Shown here piece after piece: positions 59,746 through 64,000 of a stretch of DNA of 64,000 nucleotides (positions are counted from its first letter, which is position 1; each line of letters starts with the position of its first letter). Source of the DNA: DTLC01 sp964555645 (GTDB lineage: Bacteria; Verrucomicrobiota; Verrucomicrobiia; Limisphaerales; DTLC01). A program made the translations under genes and the position numbers. Location: the NCBI GenBank assembly GCA_964555645.1, contig CAZKTA010000009.1, positions 1 to 64,000 of the forward strand. Reading direction: 5' to 3'. Under the pieces are notes generated by a model. The model made no database searches. It had not been told where the DNA came from and saw only the letters and a list, made by a program, of their open reading frames with translations.

Positions 59746-62112
59746 ATGATGAAGGGGATCCAGTTGATTGTTGCATTCGCTGTTGGTGTCTGTGCGGGGT
59801 ATCTCTTAACGCAATCATTCCCAGGCCGGGAACCCTCAGGCGCCCCTGAGACTGTTGCAGGAACAAAATCGCTCCTGGGCAAAAAGCCGCAAACGGCCGC
59901 TGGAAAGGGCCAGATTGCGTTTGGCCTCACGATTAGCCAGATCATCGAGCGAATCAACCAGGAGTGCAAAGCCGGCCTGTGGCGACGTACACCCGAGTGG
60001 GACCATATACTCAGCTCACTTTCAGCCGAACAGTTCAGCCAAATCGCACAAGGCATCAAGGCTACGTTAATGTTGCCGCTCCAAGACGAGTTGCGGCGTG
60101 TGTTCATCCTCAAATGGAGCGTGATTGACCCGGTCGGCGCGCTCACGTTTCTTGTGGACTGGCCGGCCTCGGTCACACGCGACCGGCTTGTCGTTGCCAC
60201 AGTGCAGGAATGGTTGACGCGCGAGCTTGACCCCGCAATTGAGTGGATAAAAAGCCTGCCGCCGTCACCTCTGAAAAACGAACTTTTGAATCATGCCATT
60301 TCAACACTCGCACGGTACAACCCGGCGGCAGCACTCGAGCTAGTGAAACTGCTGCCCCCGCAAATCCGGTCCAGCAGTTACGGCACAATCTTTGGCGCGT
60401 GGGCGGCTGCGAACCCGCGCGAGGCAATTGCGCAGATCGAAAAGCTGAATCTACCCCTGCAGCACAGGCTCGCTGCGCTGGAAGCGGTGTTCCGGACCTG
60501 GGGCATGGCAGACCCGAAAGGCGCGCTTGCATGGGCTGCGGCGATGCCCTCGGGACCGAATCGCAATCTGGCAGTCCGACAAATTTTGAGTAGCTGGGCA
60601 TCGCTCGAACCACACGCAGCCGCCGAGTACGCCCTTGGACTGTCCCCTGGCGCAGAACGCAACCTTGCCGTTACCGCGCTCATCGAGTTTTGGCCGGAGT
60701 CAGACATGGAAACCGCCGTCAAGCTCATCAATGCACTCCCAGCAGGCACCGCGCGCCAACATGCACTCCGGTTTTTAATGCCTACCTGGGCAAATGCAGA
60801 CCCCGAAAAAGCGCTCGAATACGTGCAAGGCATGCCAGATGGCACGGCAAAAAATGAATTGCTCAGCAACGTGATCATGCTCTGGGCGCTTGATGACCCG
60901 GAGAAAGCACTCGATGCAGCCGGCAAATTGCCCGAGAGTAGAACACGGATTGAAACACTTCAGGCGGCTCTTGCACAGCTCGCGTCGGTGGACCCCACAA
61001 ATGCAATTGCGCGTGCGCGGGCAATGCAGTCCGAATCCGAGCGTCGCATTGCACTGCATGCAGTGGCAAACGCACTTGCAACGGACAACCCGGTCCTTGC
61101 GGCTTCGGTTGTGTCCGAACTACCCCCTGGGCGTGAGCAACTCGAGACATTGCCCGCCATAACCCGAGCGTTTATGAGGATTGACCCGGCTCAAACGTTG
61201 AGTTGGCTCAAATCGTTACCCGATGGCCTGGGCCGGCGCATGGCGTACGAGACAGTGGGCGAGATCATGGCTGAAAGCGATCCACAGCAGGCAGTGTATT
61301 GGGCATCTTCACTCAGCGAATCCGAAGGGCGCACGCGTGTGCTCGAAACCACACTGGCTAAGTGGGTGCGCGAAGATTCCTCAGGTGCACTTGCATGGCT
61401 CGAGCAGGTGAAACAACCCGAACTAAAAGCCGCTGCAGCCACCGCAATAGCAAGTGAACTAGCGTATTCGGCACCTGCAAAAGCGCTCGAGCTCGCCATG
61501 AAATTCGCAAACCAGGATGAGCGGGGTAGTGCAGTTGCGCGGATTGCCCATGTCTGGGCGCGTCAAGACTTCAACGGCGCTTTGAAACAATTGCAGGAAA
61601 TACCAGTCGGTTCCGAACGCAGCCAGTTTATCTCTAGCATCGCAACTGTGCTGGCCGAACAATCACCGGCTGAAGCCGCTGCGTTTGTTGAGCGTTTTGC
61701 CTCAGCCGAGGTGCCACCATCCACCGTGCAGGTAATCGCAACTGAATGGGCTATGCACGATCCTGCAGCCGCAGCAAACTGGGTATTGAACCTGAGCGAT
61801 CCACAGCTCAAGGTGCCGGCTCTGCAGCAAGTCACAACACAATGGGCGAGTCTTGATCCTGTCAAGGCCGCCCAATGGCTGGCAACGTTGCCCGCCAACC
61901 CGATTCGCGACCTCGGCTTTGCGTCTTACGTCCAACAGGTCGCAGTGGAACGACCCCAAATGGCCGCGCACTGGGTCGAAATGATCCAAGACACTGCCCT
62001 GCGCCAGAATGCCATCATTGGCGTTGCTCAATCGTGGATGCGTGTTGACATGCAAGCGGCTGAATCGTGGCTGCGCAAGATGAAGGTTTCACCCAGCTTG
62101 GTTGCACAATAA
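59746..62112 (+). CDS. Membrane-anchored 32-residue-repeat solenoid protein (copy B)
   Basis: A 788-residue paralogue of copy A on the opposite strand. I start at ATG 59746 (a second ATG at 59749 directly follows). The N-terminal anchor (GIQLIVAFAVGVCAGYLLTQ) shares the GV..GY.L spacing with copy A. A lead-in to residue 123 precedes 20 complete units and one partial unit of about 32 residues, for example WGMADPKGALAWAAAMPSG, WANADPEKALEYVQGMPDG, WALDDPEKALDAAGKLPES and WAMHDPAAAANWVLNLSDP. It ends WLRKMKVSPSLVAQ, close to the WLAQMGVPAEE end of copy A but without its acidic tail. Function unknown; an exported or periplasm-facing scaffold is the most natural inference. Confidence 0.85.
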   Translation: MMKGIQLIVAFAVGVCAGYLLTQSFPGREPSGAPETVAGTKSLLGKKPQTAAGKGQIAFGLTISQIIERINQECKAGLWRRTPEWDHILSSLSAEQFSQIAQGIKATLMLPLQDELRRVFILKWSVIDPVGALTFLVDWPASVTRDRLVVATVQEWLTRELDPAIEWIKSLPPSPLKNELLNHAISTLARYNPAAALELVKLLPPQIRSSSYGTIFGAWAAANPREAIAQIEKLNLPLQHRLAALEAVFRTWGMADPKGALAWAAAMPSGPNRNLAVRQILSSWASLEPHAAAEYALGLSPGAERNLAVTALIEFWPESDMETAVKLINALPAGTARQHALRFLMPTWANADPEKALEYVQGMPDGTAKNELLSNVIMLWALDDPEKALDAAGKLPESRTRIETLQAALAQLASVDPTNAIARARAMQSESERRIALHAVANALATDNPVLAASVVSELPPGREQLETLPAITRAFMRIDPAQTLSWLKSLPDGLGRRMAYETVGEIMAESDPQQAVYWASSLSESEGRTRVLETTLAKWVREDSSGALAWLEQVKQPELKAAAATAIASELAYSAPAKALELAMKFANQDERGSAVARIAHVWARQDFNGALKQLQEIPVGSERSQFISSIATVLAEQSPAEAAAFVERFASAEVPPSTVQVIATEWAMHDPAAAANWVLNLSDPQLKVPALQQVTTQWASLDPVKAAQWLATLPANPIRDLGFASYVQQVAVERPQMAAHWVEMIQDTALRQNAIIGVAQSWMRVDMQAAESWLRKMKVSPSLVAQ

Positions 62113-62611
62113 CTCACAAACATGGCCCTAAAGTAGCCTGCATCCAGAGAGCTAGATGCATGCATTCGGACGCGGAAAAGAACTGTTGCTACTGCGGCCC
62201 CGTGCGCTGTAAACAACTCGGTTTTTTGGTGTGAGCAGTTCTTTGGCTTGCAGAGTGCCATGACGCAAATCAGGTTCCAGCTCTAACTTAGCATAGCCAG
62301 GTTCGTACCATATCGAACACCGAGCCCACTAACTATTTGGGGGTGTGAATCCTGACAAATTGCTTTCACGCTTGAATTGTGGCGTTTATGCTTACATCTT
62401 CACAAACGCGGCCTGGTGCAGACTAACGCTGAGTCTATTCTGTAGCGCCGTCGCCACTACGGCTTTGACGCGCTTGCAACGCAGTTAGCAAAGGGACATG
62501 TAGCGAATTTTACTAGCCGCGCGGGTGCGGTTGCAGGCTACAACACCATTAATAGCATGCGCGAGGTTTCTGTGGCTTCCATCTGGTGAGTGCGCGCGCT
62601 ACATTGGAGGC
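62113..62611. other. 499-bp gap without a recognisable gene
   Basis: No reading frame with a family signature. Two patches (ctgtagcgccgtcgccacta near 62440, and gcaggctacaac near 62533) resemble words in the tig-mutL gap, so these may be remnants of a dispersed repeat. GGAGG lies one base before the pncB ATG, which is unusually close spacing. Confidence 0.45.
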
Positions 62612-64000
62612 ATGGCACAAGCATTGGATGAGGCAGCGCCGGTGTTGTCAGGGTTGTACACTGACAGGTACGAGCTGAGCATGGCCTGGGCGTTCTGGCG
62701 CGCAGGCCGAGCCAACGAACCTGCCGTGTTCGATTATTTCTTCCGCACGCTGCCGTTTCATGGCGGGTACGCCACATTCGCAGGTGCAGGCACGCTCGTG
62801 GCTGCGCTGGACCAGTTCAGGTTTGAGAACAGAGAACTGACGTTCTTGCACAAGCACGGGTTCAGCTCAGATTTTCTGGACTACCTGCAGTCGTTCCGGT
62901 TCCGCGGCTCGATTTGGATGCCTGCCGAAGGCGAGCCTGTGTTTGCACTTGAACCGGTGGCGCGTGTTGAAGGCACGTTAATCGAGGCACAGCTCATCGA
63001 AACGCTGCTGCTGAACGTGTTAAACTTTCAAACATTGGTTGCCACCAAGGCTGCAAGGTGCCGAGACGCCGCACGTGGCCGGGCTTTGAGCGAATTTGGG
63101 CTGCGTCGTGCACACGGTTTGGGTGGGTTATGGGCCAGCCGCGCAGCGTGCATAGGCGGTTGCACAAGCACATCAAACATGGAAGCGGCTGCGCTTTACG
63201 GCCTGCAAACCGCCGGCACAATGGCACACTCTTTTGTGCAGAGTTATGAAGATGAACTAACAGCTTTCAGAGCATTTGCACATGTGCACGGCTCAAACAC
63301 GGTGCTGCTGCTCGACACATACGATACATTGCATTCGGGTTTACCGAACGCAATTGTTGTTGGGCGCGAGCTAGCTGCACGCGGTCAAAAACTGGCCGGT
63401 GTACGACTTGACAGTGGCGACCTTGCGTACTTGTCACGCGAGGTGCGGAAGGCACTGGACGCAGCCGGGCTCAGCGAGGTGAAGATTATTGCCTCGAATC
63501 AACTGGACGAATTCGTCATCCGCAGCTTGCTTGAGCAGGGCGCGCCAATTGACATTTTCGGCATTGGCACAGCATTGGCAGCGGCACTACCAGACGGTGC
63601 ACTAGACGGCGTGTATAAGTTGGCCGAGTGCAACGGCAAACCGCGGATGAAATACACCGCAGGGCTCGTGAAACAAACTTTGCCAGGGCGCAAAACTGTC
63701 TCACGGTACACCGACGCCGATGGCTGGTTCCGCGCTGATGCAATTCATCTTGTGGACGAGCCACCCCCAGACCGTATGATAGATCCGCATGATCCAACAC
63801 GGCGCCTTTGGCTTGCGCAGTGGCAACCCGAGCCGTTGCTCAAGTTAGTGGTCAAGGACGGTGAACCGGTTGCGCCGTTGCCAGACGTGCACGCTGCGGC
63901 CGAGTACGCTCGCGCGCGTGCGGATAGGCTGCCGCCCGAGCATCGCAGGTTTGAAAACCCACACATTTACAAGGTCGGCATCAGCCCGCGCCTTGCGGCC
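62612..64000 (+). CDS. pncB: Nicotinate phosphoribosyltransferase (3' end beyond window)
   Basis: Joins nicotinate and PRPP to make nicotinate mononucleotide in NAD salvage. The frame is open from ATG 62612 to the last base, 463 codons with no stop, so the C-terminus is missing. Features: LSGLYTDRYELSMAWAFWRAG, VFDYFFRTLPFHGGYATFAG, LIETLLLNVLNFQTLVATKAAR, STSNMEAAALYGLQTAGTMAHSF, a LLLDTYDT motif, LAGVRLDSGDLAYLSREVRK, KIIASNQLDEFVI and FGIGTALAAA, all typical of the PncB/NAPRTase fold. The preceding gene is the solenoid B gene, 499 bp away. Confidence 0.93.
   Translation, partial: MAQALDEAAPVLSGLYTDRYELSMAWAFWRAGRANEPAVFDYFFRTLPFHGGYATFAGAGTLVAALDQFRFENRELTFLHKHGFSSDFLDYLQSFRFRGSIWMPAEGEPVFALEPVARVEGTLIEAQLIETLLLNVLNFQTLVATKAARCRDAARGRALSEFGLRRAHGLGGLWASRAACIGGCTSTSNMEAAALYGLQTAGTMAHSFVQSYEDELTAFRAFAHVHGSNTVLLLDTYDTLHSGLPNAIVVGRELAARGQKLAGVRLDSGDLAYLSREVRKALDAAGLSEVKIIASNQLDEFVIRSLLEQGAPIDIFGIGTALAAALPDGALDGVYKLAECNGKPRMKYTAGLVKQTLPGRKTVSRYTDADGWFRADAIHLVDEPPPDRMIDPHDPTRRLWLAQWQPEPLLKLVVKDGEPVAPLPDVHAAAEYARARADRLPPEHRRFENPHIYKVGISPRLAA

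Noticed and set aside
58710..60200. A 496-codon minus-strand open frame across the beta-helix gene and the start of solenoid B
   Set aside because: It crosses two genes with clear signal peptide and repeat structure, has no family motif, and its composition follows the GC-rich codons of the opposite strand.
1..64000. CRISPR array, insertion sequence, prophage or rRNA
   Set aside because: I saw no regularly spaced identical repeats, no transposase or integrase motifs, and no rRNA sequence.

Overview
The window looks like a chromosome segment from a Gram-negative member of the Verrucomicrobiota, perhaps a Limisphaerales/Pedosphaera-type lineage. No rRNA is present, so this rests on gene content: LPS Kdo transferase, TolC and porin-type outer-membrane proteins, a prepilin with an H-X9-DG motif, a PEP-CTERM protein, a lamin-tail/Ig-like secreted protein, FecR next to a CHASE2 cyclase, and few Shine-Dalgarno sites. 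I see no rRNA, CRISPR array, insertion sequence, prophage or origin. About 50 protein genes and two tRNAs (Tyr-GTA and His-GTG, both with encoded CCA) can be supported.

Region by region. 0.4-6.8 kb (+): a TolC-type efflux protein, a glycoside hydrolase fused to a membrane GT2 glycosyltransferase, then thyA, folA and a metallo-beta-lactamase-fold hydrolase. 6.8-12.9 kb (-): a BASS-family symporter, a small outer-membrane barrel, a wrecked Uma2 gene, trpB, trpF and a strongly translated porin with its own terminator. 13.3-20.4 kb: a GspF/PilC inner-membrane protein (+), then a minus-strand set of secreted proteins (phytase-like esterase, lamin-tail/Ig protein, prepilin, PEP-CTERM protein). 20.5-26.7 kb: class II aldolase, tRNA-Tyr, ffh, gamma-carbonic anhydrase, a GspC/PilP-like membrane protein and leuC. 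26.8-32 kb: an O-antigen-ligase/TPR protein, a FecR protein with a good sigma70 promoter and terminator, and a CHASE2 adenylate cyclase. 32.1-37 kb: coaD, yceD, rpmF, plsX, fabH (coenzyme A and fatty-acid initiation), a PilZ-like protein and PilT. 37.1-43.4 kb: waaA, a Na+/H+ antiporter, a zinc-ribbon Ser/Thr kinase, a small secreted protein and trigger factor. 43.7-51.2 kb (-): mutL, a cyclic-nucleotide-binding histidine kinase, tRNA-His (+), menA and glnD. 51.4-62.1 kb: two long paralogous membrane-anchored repeat proteins flank an ECF sigma/anti-sigma/DUF3106 operon, lgt, miaA, a decayed Phd antitoxin and a cysteine-rich beta-helix protein. 62.6 kb to the end: nicotinate phosphoribosyltransferase, cut by the window edge.

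Most genes are housekeeping. The best candidate for something undescribed is the pair of roughly 790-residue proteins at 51374-53737 (-) and 59746-62112 (+). Each has a short N-terminal membrane anchor followed by 20 or 21 tandem units of about 32 residues, with the pattern WAxxDPxxAxxW...LPxGxxR. They bracket a membrane-linked ECF sigma operon, which suggests an envelope-associated scaffold or regulatory system. A second theme is second-messenger signalling: a class III cyclase, a histidine kinase with a cyclic-nucleotide-binding domain, a PilZ-like protein and a Ser/Thr kinase lie within 20 kb. Two decayed genes (Uma2, Phd) are the only traces of mobile or addiction-type DNA.
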